A stretch of 64,000 nucleotides of DNA from Ephydatia muelleri (lineage: Eukaryota > Porifera > Demospongiae > Spongillida > Spongillidae): positions 1-64,000 of the forward strand of contig JABACO010000031.1 of NCBI GenBank assembly GCA_013339895.1, read 5' to 3'. How positions within the stretch are numbered: the stretch's first letter is position 1; each line of letters begins with the position of its first letter. The position numbers and the translations under genes were made by a program. The notes below the pieces were generated by a model that saw nothing but the letters and a program-made list of their open reading frames with translations, was not told the origin of the DNA and searched no databases. Positions 10,720 to 19,432 of this stretch are shown here, piece by piece.

Positions 10720-11976
10720 TTGCAACTTACACATCAAGCTCAACTTGCAAATGAGCGAGCTAGAATAGCAGAAGAGAGTGCAACAAGGGTTGAGCAAGAG
10801 CTCTCGGAAACAAAGCTACACTATGTAGCTTTGCTTCAACAGGCAGATGAGAAAGCTAAAAGAGCAGACATGAGAGCAAATCAAGAACTCTTGGAAACTA
10901 AGCAACATTACGATGCTCTACAACAGCAAATCAGACTGCAAGTTCAACTGTCGGAAGAAAGAGCGACAAGGGCTGAACAAGAACTCTTGGAAATAAAACG
11001 GCAGAGAGATGCTATGCAACAGCAAACACGACTGCAAGTTCAACATGCAGATGAGAGAGCTACAAGAGCAGAAGAAAGAGCAAGTACGGCAGAGAAGGAA
11101 CACCTGGAAACTAAGCAACAGAGAGACGCTATGCAACAGCAAATAAGACTACAAGTTCAACAGACTGATGAGAGAGCTGCGAGGGCTGATCAGCACATTC
11201 CTGATTATATGAAGTCTTCCTGGAGGGTGGAACGTGATGAAATAGAAGAGACAGGTGAAGAGCCTCTTGGTGTGGGAGGGTGGGGTGAAGTGAGAGTGGC
11301 TATGTTCCGTGGTGCCAGGGTTGCTGCTAAGTTCATCCATAATGCAATTGTATCTCCACACAATATTAACCTATTTCTCAGAGAGATGCATATGGCAGCT
11401 AGTGTACGACATCCCAACCTCCTGCTATTCATCGGAGCCTCATTAGATGACAATAAGCCTGTCATCCTAACAGAGCTGATGCCAACAAACCTGCGAAGCA
11501 TCATTGTGGCACTTCCTCGAGATCATGTGATCACTATTGGTATAGATGTGGCCCGTGGTCTCAACTACCTCCACCTAATGAGGCCTGACCCTATCATCCA
11601 TCGAGATGTTAGCAGTGCAAATGTGCTTCTTGAGCCGATTGGATCAGGTAACTGGAAAGCCAAGGTATCTGACTATGGCTCTGCTAACTTCCTGTCTAAA
11701 GTGATAACCATGGGCTCTGGGAATGCATCCTATGCAGCTCCAGAATCCTTCAATCCCAAGCTGCAGTCTCCAAAGATGGATGTGTACAGTTATGGCATAC
11801 TCCTGCTTGAAATGGCCACTGGTCAGTTCCCAGACCACAAGCTACAAGCCATGCAGCTTGACACGCTACCCTGGCAAGAAATGGCAATGATGATACGTAG
11901 GTGCATCTGTGATGATCCAGCCAGCCGTCCAACTATGAAGGATCTACTACCAGATTTAACTGATTTAGATAAGTAA
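10720..11976 (+). CDS. coiled-coil plus TKL-like protein kinase exon (gene 1, last exon)
   Basis: A single large exon after the acceptor TTTTTGCAG, phase 0, ending at TAA. The first 155 residues or so are a long Glu/Arg/Gln-rich coiled coil made of repeated blocks of about 35 residues (LQVQ…DERATRAE…QRDAMQQQ). A protein kinase domain follows. Counting from this exon, it has a Gly-rich loop LGVGGWGEV (about residue 183), the VAAK lysine (about 204), the HRDVSSANVLL catalytic loop (Asp about 296), DYG in place of DFG (about 318), and APE (about 342). Lys, the catalytic Asp, Asn and the metal-binding Asp are all present, so activity is plausible. HRDxSSAN and DYG are typical of tyrosine-kinase-like (TKL) ankyrin kinases. 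No signal peptide or membrane segment is seen, so the protein is probably cytosolic. Substrates are unknown. Confidence 0.9.
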   Translation: MQLTHQAQLANERARIAEESATRVEQELSETKLHYVALLQQADEKAKRADMRANQELLETKQHYDALQQQIRLQVQLSEERATRAEQELLEIKRQRDAMQQQTRLQVQHADERATRAEERASTAEKEHLETKQQRDAMQQQIRLQVQQTDERAARADQHIPDYMKSSWRVERDEIEETGEEPLGVGGWGEVRVAMFRGARVAAKFIHNAIVSPHNINLFLREMHMAASVRHPNLLLFIGASLDDNKPVILTELMPTNLRSIIVALPRDHVITIGIDVARGLNYLHLMRPDPIIHRDVSSANVLLEPIGSGNWKAKVSDYGSANFLSKVITMGSGNASYAAPESFNPKLQSPKMDVYSYGILLLEMATGQFPDHKLQAMQLDTLPWQEMAMMIRRCICDDPASRPTMKDLLPDLTDLDK

Positions 11977-12589
11977 TTTGAAGCTACCCCATAAATAAGA
12001 ATAGATTTAATAATGTAAATTATCAAGATCTAAAATCCATAGAAACTGATAGTGTATGTGTTCTTGGATATTTTCTTCATGAAACTGAATGTTAGATGTA
12101 ATTTTTAGTTTATTGTGGTTGGATGTCTTGACACTTTGTATTCACGTGAAGCGTCATTTTAATGCAACGTTTGAACCGTTACATACAATAGTAAGTTAGT
12201 GAAATGTAGGGAAGGAGGCAAAGCATTGGAGGCCATGCATCCACTAAATCTGCAAAATATTTTATTCCACCGACATCAGCAGGGTCATGACTAACGATAC
12301 ACTAAATACATAACAGTGTGGATACATATAATTTTAATGTGCAATGATAGGTCTGTTAAATTGCAGTGAGTGAAGAAGTGTAGGAATGAGGTGAGGAGAT
12401 AACAATATTGTAGTAGAAATGGACAAAATCCATATCTATGTATTGGAGTGTAATGTATATCTGAACACGTGTACAATGTACACTCGGAATTATGAAGAGA
12501 AAAAAGAGTGTCATGTTCAAACACATTAATACAAACCCATGAACCTATAAGCACTAAAGCATCCACATGATGGTAGCGTCCTCAAGTGT
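11977..12589. other. 3' flank of gene 1, nothing recognised
   Basis: AT-rich sequence after the kinase stop. No AATAAA is seen close to the stop; an ATAAATAAG run at about 11991 could serve. No ORF of interest. Confidence 0.4.
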
Positions 12590-12684
12590 CTATCCTTTCT
12601 GGTCATATGGGGAGCCATTGTAGTACAGCTCCACCCTGCCTTCAGCAGGGTTGGGGCCACTGGCTTGCCTAATGAGCTGGGGAC
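12590..12684 (-). pseudogene. SRCR exon, truncated front part
   Basis: After the minus-strand acceptor TTTGTCCTCACAG the frame reads GPQLIRQASGPNPAEGRVEL and then YYNGSPYDQKG and a stop (TAG at 12590-12592). This is the first strand of a scavenger receptor cysteine-rich domain. It joins with the correct phase (1) to the exon at 13127-13441. It ends before any of the domain's cysteines, so it is either a broken exon or an unusual C-terminus. Confidence 0.6.
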
Positions 12685-12844
12685 CTGTGAGGACAAAGAT
12701 GAGGCACTACATCATCACATGCACAGGTGTACAAGTACTGCTACAACAGAGAGAAACATGCTGCAACATGAACACATACATGTCATTGTACAGTGCACAT
12801 GTACAGTGATTTACACACTAAAATGTGGCATTGAGGATATGTTT

Positions 12845-13010
12845 TTGGGGTGTAGGGTTTAGGGTTTGGGGTCGCGCCGAAGGCGCGAGCACTAGGTCAA
12901 CTTGCACCCCGGAATCCGAATCCGGTGTCATAAAACACCCATCTAGCACTAAAATTATGTTTCAGCCGACAACGGAGGGTGCCTTTGGCGCCATATAATA
13001 AAGCCTGATC
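12845..13010. repeat. GC-rich hairpin segment
   Basis: Contains TAGGGTTTAGGGTTTGGGG followed by the short inverted repeat TCGCGCC/GGCGCGA and later GGTGCC…GGCGCC. It is unlike the surrounding AT-rich DNA and may be a small mobile element. No second copy was found in the window. Confidence 0.3.
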
Positions 13011-13126
13011 ATCTCACCATGCAGTGCGATGTATACAGACACATGTGAGCACACATGCACACACACAAGCATATATTGTACACACACATACACACACATG
13101 ATCCTCTACCATGTGACAAAGCTCAC

Positions 13127-13441
13127 CAGAACACCTCACTCCAGCACCTTCCAAGTGCACGCAGTTGTGGATACCCCATCCTCCACTCAGGCACTGTCCC
13201 ACGTTGGTCTCTGTACCAAGGCAGTTGACATCGTCCAGCCAGATGGGCTGATTGGAGCTACCAGCTCCAAAGTAGGCATTGGAAAAGGCAACTGAGGTCC
13301 CAGAGAAGCCCAGCTGACGGCATATCACCTGGGCATCCTCTACAGTCCAGAAGTCATCACACACCGTGTTGTTGTTGTACACCTCCACCCTCCCCTCCAG
13401 AGGGGAGGTGCCTCCCACTAGCCTGACCTGCACATTGATCA
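13127..13441 (-). CDS. SRCR domain exon
   Basis: A 315-bp exon between the minus-strand acceptor CCATTCCAG and the donor GTGAGC, phase 1 at both ends, as is usual for extracellular modules. It encodes one almost complete scavenger receptor cysteine-rich domain: VRLVGGTSPLEGRVEV at the front, VCDDFWTVEDAQVICRQLGF in the middle, WLDDVNCLG, and GVRCSG at the end. The Cys pattern fits SRCR. Such domains bind ligands outside the cell or on its surface. The W in the usual GTWGTVCDD is missing (NNNTVCDD), a short deletion. The neighbouring SRCR exons are broken, so the gene may be dead. Confidence 0.7.
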
Positions 13442-13524
13442 CTGGAATGGCTGTGTCTGGAAGAAGAAAAAAAAGGTTGTGAGATTAGAATGGTCAAGGA
13501 AGTAGGAAAAGGTCAAGGGAGAAG

Positions 13525-13851
13525 CTGATGTGTGGGGATGAGGTGTGGGGATGAGGTGTGGGGATGGGGTGGTGCGGATGAGGTGTGGGGATGAGGTGTG
13601 GGATGAGGTGTGGGGATGAGGTGTGGGATAAGGTGTGGGGATGAGGTGTGGAGATGAGGTGTGGATATGAGGTGTGGGGATGAGGTGTGGGGATGAGGTG
13701 TGGGGATGAGGTGTGGGGATGAGGTGTGGGGATGAGGTGTGGGGATGAGGTGTGGGATGAGGTGTGGATATGAGGTGTGGATATGAGGTGTGGGGATGAG
13801 GTGTGGGGATGAGGTGTGGGGATGAAGTGTGGGGATGAGGTGTGGGGATGA
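13525..13851. repeat. 13-bp minisatellite
   Basis: About 25 tandem copies of GTGTGGGGATGAG with a few shortened units (GTGTGGGATGAG, GTGTGGATATGAG). It lies in the intron upstream of the SRCR exon. The reverse strand gives a long open frame of His/Pro/Thr repeats that is not a gene. Confidence 0.9.
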
Positions 13852-13899
13852 TGGGGAACCCAGTATGGCTAATGCATTTCCTGGAGGACGTCACACTTA

Positions 13900-13940
13900 G
13901 TTGTGTCTGGGCAGTACATACAGTACTGCCCAGACACAAC
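13900..13940. repeat. perfect 18-bp hairpin
   Basis: GTTGTGTCTGGGCAGTAC and its exact complement are separated by five bases. It sits just beside the minisatellite. Function unknown. Confidence 0.85.
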
Positions 13941-14332
13941 TTGACACACGCATGTGCACGTAATGCGCGAAACGTGGAGGTCTCACATGATAATCTCTAC
14001 CACTAATGTGAGTACTGACAGTAGCAGTGCTGCTTACAAGACTATAACCACAACTGCACATACTGTATACACATGCATCCCTTTATACCACACAACACAT
14101 GTACAGCACACACACACACACACATACACACATAGAACAGTGTACAGTGAATGCTTGTATACACAAACATGCATGCAGTGTACTTACAGCTTCATATGTG
14201 CACACTGGTCAGACATCAAAGTACATGTAGATGCACAGTACATGCACATCAATTCACACTTGAACAAACATGTGCATGTAAGGACACATGCACATACGCA
14301 CACATGATCCTCTACCACGTCGCACAGCTCAC

Positions 14333-14392
14333 CAGAACACCTCACTCCAGCGTTTTCCAAGTGCAAGCAGTTATGGACACCCCATCCTCCAC
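14333..14392 (-). pseudogene. SRCR exon, C-terminal stump
   Basis: It reads SGGWGVHNCLHLENAGVRCS and ends at the donor GTGAGC with the same phase as the intact exon. The upstream part of the domain is replaced by CA-rich sequence. About 60 bases are alignable with the end of the 13127 exon, so this is a tandem exon duplicate that has been truncated. Confidence 0.65.
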
Positions 14393-15041
14393 TCTTCACA
14401 CACACACCGAGCGCACGTCACCACAACTAAAACACTGAATACAATCTAATCAGTACCTACTGTAAGTACATGCAATACAAAACAGAACATTTTGTAGCTG
14501 TGAGACACTGCATGCTTCGCACCATGAAATACGTGTGCACAAAGAAACCAATGTTAGCAAAAGACACTTTGGTTCATTTGAAAAGTACTTCAATGCAATA
14601 CTCTTTCATCACTGACGCTGTGGGTGCATGAAAATCACAGCTTTGCACCATGATAGACACTCCAATTCTCAGTGCATAAAAAGCAATGTTTAGTCATTTC
14701 AGACTTCTAGAATATCTGATATCTTGAAAAAATATGTGTTAGGTCCCTTTTCATGGAAACGCTCCATGTTATGAAATATTATCAACAAGATTCAAGTGCT
14801 CGTACATTGTCTACCTACTGTACATGAACATTGGCATAAAGTTCCGAGCACATTTGTCATACAAGTTTGTACTGAACATGTGACAACAGACAAAGGGCTA
14901 CAGGTGCACACACAATGAACACACAGGTACACAAAATAACGTATTCTGGATGCACTCAATATGAATAAGTCTGATATGCATATTTTGAATGGGTTGTTTC
15001 CCTTTTGATACTCACATGCAATATGTATTGTCACCTAGTGT
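14393..15041. other. intergenic, one dispersed repeat
   Basis: The stretch at about 14600-14755 is an inverted, diverged copy of 32020-32140 (shared cores GGGACCTAACxCAT and AGAAGTCTGAAATG on the opposite strand). Nothing coding is seen. Confidence 0.4.
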
Positions 15042-15227
15042 TCACAGCCTCTTCCGCCATTTGCTGGACAATAAGTACAGAACAAACTTGACCACCAGGG
15101 TGTATACTTTGCCCACAAACAGTAGGCAAAGAGTTTGATGAAACAGCCCAATGATTCTGTAGTAAGGTCCTCTGAATGGGTCGACACTAGCCGGACATAG
15201 GAGGTAGTTCAGATTCACATGGGTGAG
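15042..15227 (-). pseudogene. TMEM164: TMEM164-like C-terminal exon
   Basis: After the minus-strand acceptor AAATGTAG the frame opens with LTHVNLNYLLCPASVDPF and runs through GPYYRIIGLFHQTLCLLFVG to the stop TGA (15042-15044), 62 codons. The VNLN..LCP..DPF.GP.YR pattern followed by HQT is the end of the multi-pass membrane protein TMEM164, an acyltransferase-like family. The exon itself is intact. It is labelled pseudogene because the middle of the gene was not found and the first exon has a frame break. Confidence 0.65.
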
Positions 15228-15894
15228 CTACATTTAGAATTGAGCAACACCGCCCAAAGGGATTCATCTTATCACTGCATTTGCATTGGGGAGATGGGGT
15301 GAGGTGGGTGGACACTTCACCGGGAAGCTGGATGGATAGGAGAGGTTGAAGGAGTGGTGCATTTTGTTGTGCGCTTGCAGTTGCCAATCATGTAAGCAGT
15401 ATGCGTCCGTACAGTGTCATCTCATTGATGTGCTTTACCTGTATTGTGTGCACACATGTGTAGTGCGTGTGTTTGTGCATGTACAGTGTAAGCACATGTG
15501 TGTCAAGTGGTGTAGTGGTGCGCATTGTAGTGTGTGCATCCTCACCAGTCTAGAATCTGTTTCTTGGAACAACAGAGCAATGGCTGCCCCGTATATGTAA
15601 TGGACCAAAAACCTAAAACGGGGGGTGTGTTGGAAGGAAGGGAAAAGAAAGAAATTATTTCAAGACGCGTCGTCCATACAAAAACAAATTACCTCAATAC
15701 GGCAAAGGCTATTCTTCTGGGCTTGGACAGCAATAATGGTTAGACAAAACATGACATTATTTCAGTTACCATATTCATGTGAGGCGTGCAGTACCTCTAG
15801 TACTGAGCACAGTTTAAGATTGTCTCGTTCCCAGACCCTCATACACAGCAGCGGATGGTTTACATTACCGCTACGCGAATGCATGTCAGGCTGG
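15228..15894. other. gap between the two TMEM164-like ends
   Basis: A complete TMEM164 would need roughly 150 more residues here, including several membrane helices. I read both strands and found no matching exon. The sequence is GT-rich around 15440-15540 and otherwise unremarkable. Confidence 0.4.
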
Positions 15895-16187
15895 GGACGA
15901 AACTAGGTTGAGCAGCTGTCGCGAGCAGACCTTGTACACAATCTCGATAGCGAAGACACCCGATAGAACAACGAGGAGCACTTTCTTGAATAGCGGGCGC
16001 TGGCCACTTTGGCGGGTAGGGTGTAGGTCTTTGCGCGCACAGGGAAAACAAGAGCCGTGTCGAGCAATGTTTCAAAGAGGAGCTGACCTTTGGAGAGGAA
16101 GGCCACACAATCGGGCCCTCCGTTGCCCGGGATGTTGGGTTGGATGCCACCGTAGAAGATGTCTCCTATAGCATTGAGGACGTCCAT
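15895..16187 (-). pseudogene. TMEM164: TMEM164-like first exon with frame break
   Basis: It starts at ATG 16187 and reads MDVLNAIGDIFYGGIQPN, then GNGGPDCVAFLS, the conserved N-terminus of TMEM164. After about residue 48 the matching sequence shifts to another frame (near 16040), where KKVLLVVLSGVFAIEIVYK resembles the next membrane helix of the family. A single-base indel near the T/C run at 16040-16050 would explain it. It could be a real mutation or a sequencing error. Confidence 0.6.
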
Positions 16188-16189
16188 TT

Positions 16190-16590
16190 CCCCCTACTTT
16201 CAGGCGCTAAGTCCATTTATACCTGTGGCCGAGATAAGAGGTCTGACTAATCGGCTATTACAGAATGATGTGCATGTGGACAAATGAAAATTACTCTCAA
16301 ACTTAGACTAACCAATTTAGCGGATGACGGATATGTGAAAATTGTTGCCTGTACAATGACATTTACAGCCAATGGCCCTAGGCCTATGACAAAGATTTTG
16401 GACTTCACGTAGTTTAAAGCTCTTCTCGTTCTTGCGTTCGTAAATTGCTGATGTCTATCAGTGAGTTGAACAACGTGTGTGTTATTTGTTTGCATGTGCA
16501 TGTACATGTATTTGTGTAGAGTGTGTATACATGAATGTATGTACACATTTGAGCATGTGTTTCTTCCACTCACATGGGTCTCGCTTGCAG
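16190..16590. other. possible shared upstream region
   Basis: This lies between the start of the TMEM164-like gene (minus) and the MATH exon (plus). No promoter motif is certain. It ends in the acceptor CGCTTGCAG. Confidence 0.3.
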
Positions 16591-16689
16591 AGAGTCAGAG
16601 GGCAATGGCTTGTCCAGGGACATGACTGGGGATTCAAGAAGTTCATCAGACGAGGCCAGTGTGATGACAAGCTCACATTGTACTGCAAG
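16591..16689 (+). pseudogene. orphan MATH-domain exon (SPOP-like)
   Basis: A 33-codon phase-0 exon between the acceptor CGCTTGCAG and the donor GTGAGC. It reads QWLVQGHDWGFKKFIRR and then DDKLTLYCK. HDWGFKKFIRR…DDKLTL is the hallmark of the MATH domain of speckle-type POZ proteins, which recruit substrates to cullin-3 ubiquitin ligases. The linker between the two motifs is about eight residues shorter than in SPOP. No other MATH exon or BTB exon was found nearby, so I judge it a stray or decayed exon. Confidence 0.55.
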
Positions 16690-16995
16690 GTGAGCAACCA
16701 CAACTCTTGGCCTGAGGTGTGTTCATTACTTCTTTGCTCCTTGTGTTTGTACACACATATCACACCCATACACACATACCCACTATCACACATGCACACA
16801 TACACACTCAACATAAGCTTACATGTACACACAACGCCCACAGACACATGCACACACACGTCCACACTCGACACATGCAAATACAAACACACACATAGCA
16901 CACTCAAACACGTGTCAGACATAGTAAACCGAAGTGGCACATCAGTGATACTGAATAGTCCAAGGTCCCTCACTTCAGACCTAGGATCCCTCTAG

Positions 16996-17073
16996 GAAGA
17001 TAGCCATTTCAGCGACATCATGTTGATTGAATTGGAAGTCATGAGGTCAAAGCACATGAAGCAGCATCGGCAG
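16996..17073 (+). CDS. possible small exon, unrecognised
   Basis: Twenty-six codons in frame (EDSHFSDIMLIELEVMRSKH, then MKQHRQ) lie between a possible acceptor CCCTCTAG and the donor GTGAGA. The composition looks like a helical protein piece. It could belong with the MATH exon upstream or with short plausible pieces at 18820-18880 and 19225-19290, but no model holds together. Low confidence. Confidence 0.25.
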
Positions 17074-17394
17074 GTGAGAGGAGTGTGAGGGTGGAGGAGT
17101 GGTGAGGACTAAAAAGAGATGTTCAATCTAACCCCCCTCCAGGATGTGAAGCCATGCCTACTGTTTCATTTGACCATATACATGTAATTGTAACTTTCAT
17201 GTAAGATGAGTAGTTGATTTCGATCAGTAACATAGTAACATCACTATGCTCTATTTTTTAAACACAATACTATTTAGACTTCATGAATTTGTGTTCAGGC
17301 TTTTGTCAAACCCCCTTTCTCAAATCTTGCGTACGGGCCTGGTTTGATGAGTATGTTTGTGCGTGTGCATATGTGTTTTAATATTCCTTAGGAT

Positions 17395-17510
17395 GAAGGT
17401 GATGGTGATGGTAAGGATGATGATTATGATAATGGTGAGGATGATGATGGTGATGGTGAGGATGATGATCATCATGGTGGTGATGATGGGGATGGTAACA
17501 TGGAGTGGGT
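17395..17510. repeat. GATGGT/GATGAT simple repeat
   Basis: An irregular run of GATGATGGT-type trinucleotides, about 110 bp. Confidence 0.8.
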
Positions 17511-17787
17511 GTCAAGGTGATAGTAGTAAGATAGTGGTGGGATACAAAATAGGGTCATGGGTGGTTGTTTATAAATTTCAAGTCAACCACTGAGGTGCAC
17601 TGACATGGGAGGAGTGGTTATAACTAGGAACACCCCTTTGGGAGGGTTTGCTCTGTTACTGCACCCAAAGGGGCAACAATTAGAAGCCCAGGAGTGAGAA
17701 GAGAGCAAGGGGTAGAAGGTTTGATGTACATCTAAGATGGGAATGGAAGGACCAATACAGTCTACCTAACCCTAATGTGGTGGTTAT

Positions 17788-18069
17788 CTGGGTGTGGTGA
17801 TCACTTGGGTATGGTGGTCATTTAGGTGGCCACCGTACCCATGTGACCATCACACCCAGGTGAGAACCATACCCAGGTGACCACCATACCCAGGTGACCA
17901 CCATCCCCAGGTGACCACCATCCCCAGGTGACCACCATACCCAGGTGACCACCATACCCAGGTGACCACCATACCCAGGTGACCACCATACCCAGGTGAC
18001 CACCATACCCATTTGACTTTGACCACCATGCATACCCAGGTGACCACCATACCTGGGTATGGTGGTCAC
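17788..18069. repeat. 17-bp minisatellite with inverted flanking units
   Basis: About eleven units of GTGACCACCATACCCAG at 17840-18050. Units in the opposite orientation stand at both edges (17788-17822 and 18052-18069), so the array could fold into a hairpin. Reverse-strand open frames rich in WWSPGYGGH are artefacts of the repeat. Confidence 0.85.
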
Positions 18070-19427
18070 TTCTCCATCTTGGTTGCAGATCTCGACAGTC
18101 CCAATTGATGCTACTTACACTCTACACTCTACACTCTTCACACCACCCATTTGTATTGCAGCCACTTCCATAATAGGGCCGGGCCTTAAGTGATCGCTGC
18201 ACTTTACGTTGGGAAGTGCTCAATTGTGATGAATTCCATGTGCAGGCAGTCTCCAAACTTGGCCTGTACAGCAATGCACACTGTAATGCAGTGTGGAGTG
18301 ACCTTTATGTGCTGTTGATGATACCAAGGCGTTGTCCCCTCCCACTTACCCTCCCTACCCCCTCCAATGCTACCCCACGTAGAACAGGGGGCACATAATG
18401 CTTTGGTTCCTGTCCATCATTGTTTGGGGCCTCTTTGCTAACATTAAGACAATACTTTCATCAGGGGGCCAGCCCCAAACAGCAGTCAGCTTGATACATG
18501 TGGTGCATGTGACAAACACGTTCCTGATGCCATGTGTGTCCATCCATGCATGCCATGCTGTGTAGCTTTAAGTGTGGAATTCATAAGTGTGGGCATAGCT
18601 CATGCATCAGTGGTCATGTGCATGGCTCATGGCTTTGTGTAGAATGGTACAGAAACTACATGGACGTAAGATCACTGAAAGGAGAAGTCCCTCAATCCCC
18701 ATTGATGGGGGATTTCATTATCTCTTGCTTCTTCATTGATGATTTCTCGCCTTTCTTTCCCATCCCCTCAGATCCAGTGACCAGTTTGTCTTTCTCTTGA
18801 GATGGTCACTGTGTTTTGGCTTCATCCCTGGATGAGATCAGACTGCTGGACAGGAACAAGGGAGAACTGCTCAATGAGTAAGAGAGAAGAAGAGTGTGTG
18901 TATGTGTGTGTATACATATGGGAGGTGTACATGAGTGGTTTTAGTGCACATGTGCATGCATTATGGCTTTGTGTACACTAGTATCTGTGAGGAGATGTGT
19001 GATGTGTGATATGGTCTATCCCTAGGTAGGGGTGTGGAGCAGAGGATGGCATGCAAGATTTGGTTCTGGAACCTGATGGAGGTTAGAATGAGAGTGTGAG
19101 TTAGGTTGGTGTGATGGGGAGGGTTGGTTGTGATGGGATGGTGGAGAGAGGGTTGGATGTGGGATGGTGAGACACCAGGGGCAATTGAAGGGGAGTGTGC
19201 ATTACATTTTGATCTACCAAATGAAAGAACACCTCCAGGCTAGGACACACATTGTGAAAGGGGGGAAGAAGCTGACATCTGACCTAGGCTTAAAGGAGTA
19301 GCGCAGGACGCAGCACACGCATTCCGATCGATGCGAAAATATGTATATGAAAGGCGATTGGTTCCGACTGGAAACGCGTGAACTCAACATCCTCTTGCAT
19401 GGCGAAGTTTTTTGTGCTCTTAGGATT
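18070..19427. other. no clear gene; scattered exon-like pieces
   Basis: Short plausible plus-strand exon pieces occur at 18247-18330, 18820-18880 (LDEIRLLDRNKGELLNE) and 19225-19290 (ARTHIVKGGKKLTSDL). I cannot connect them or name a family. GT-rich tracts occur around 18890-19180. Confidence 0.3.
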
Positions 19428-19432
19428 CTTGA

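Noticed and set aside
12852..12875. Telomere-like TAGGGTTTAGGGTTTGGGG
   Set aside because: Only two and a half units, inside a GC-rich hairpin segment; too short for an interstitial telomere.
13439..13939. 166-codon minus-strand frame rich in His, Pro, Thr and Ser
   Set aside because: It is the translation of the 13-bp minisatellite; no start context, splice sites or domain.
17818..18069. Frame with repeated WWSPGYGGH
   Set aside because: Artefact of the 17-bp minisatellite.
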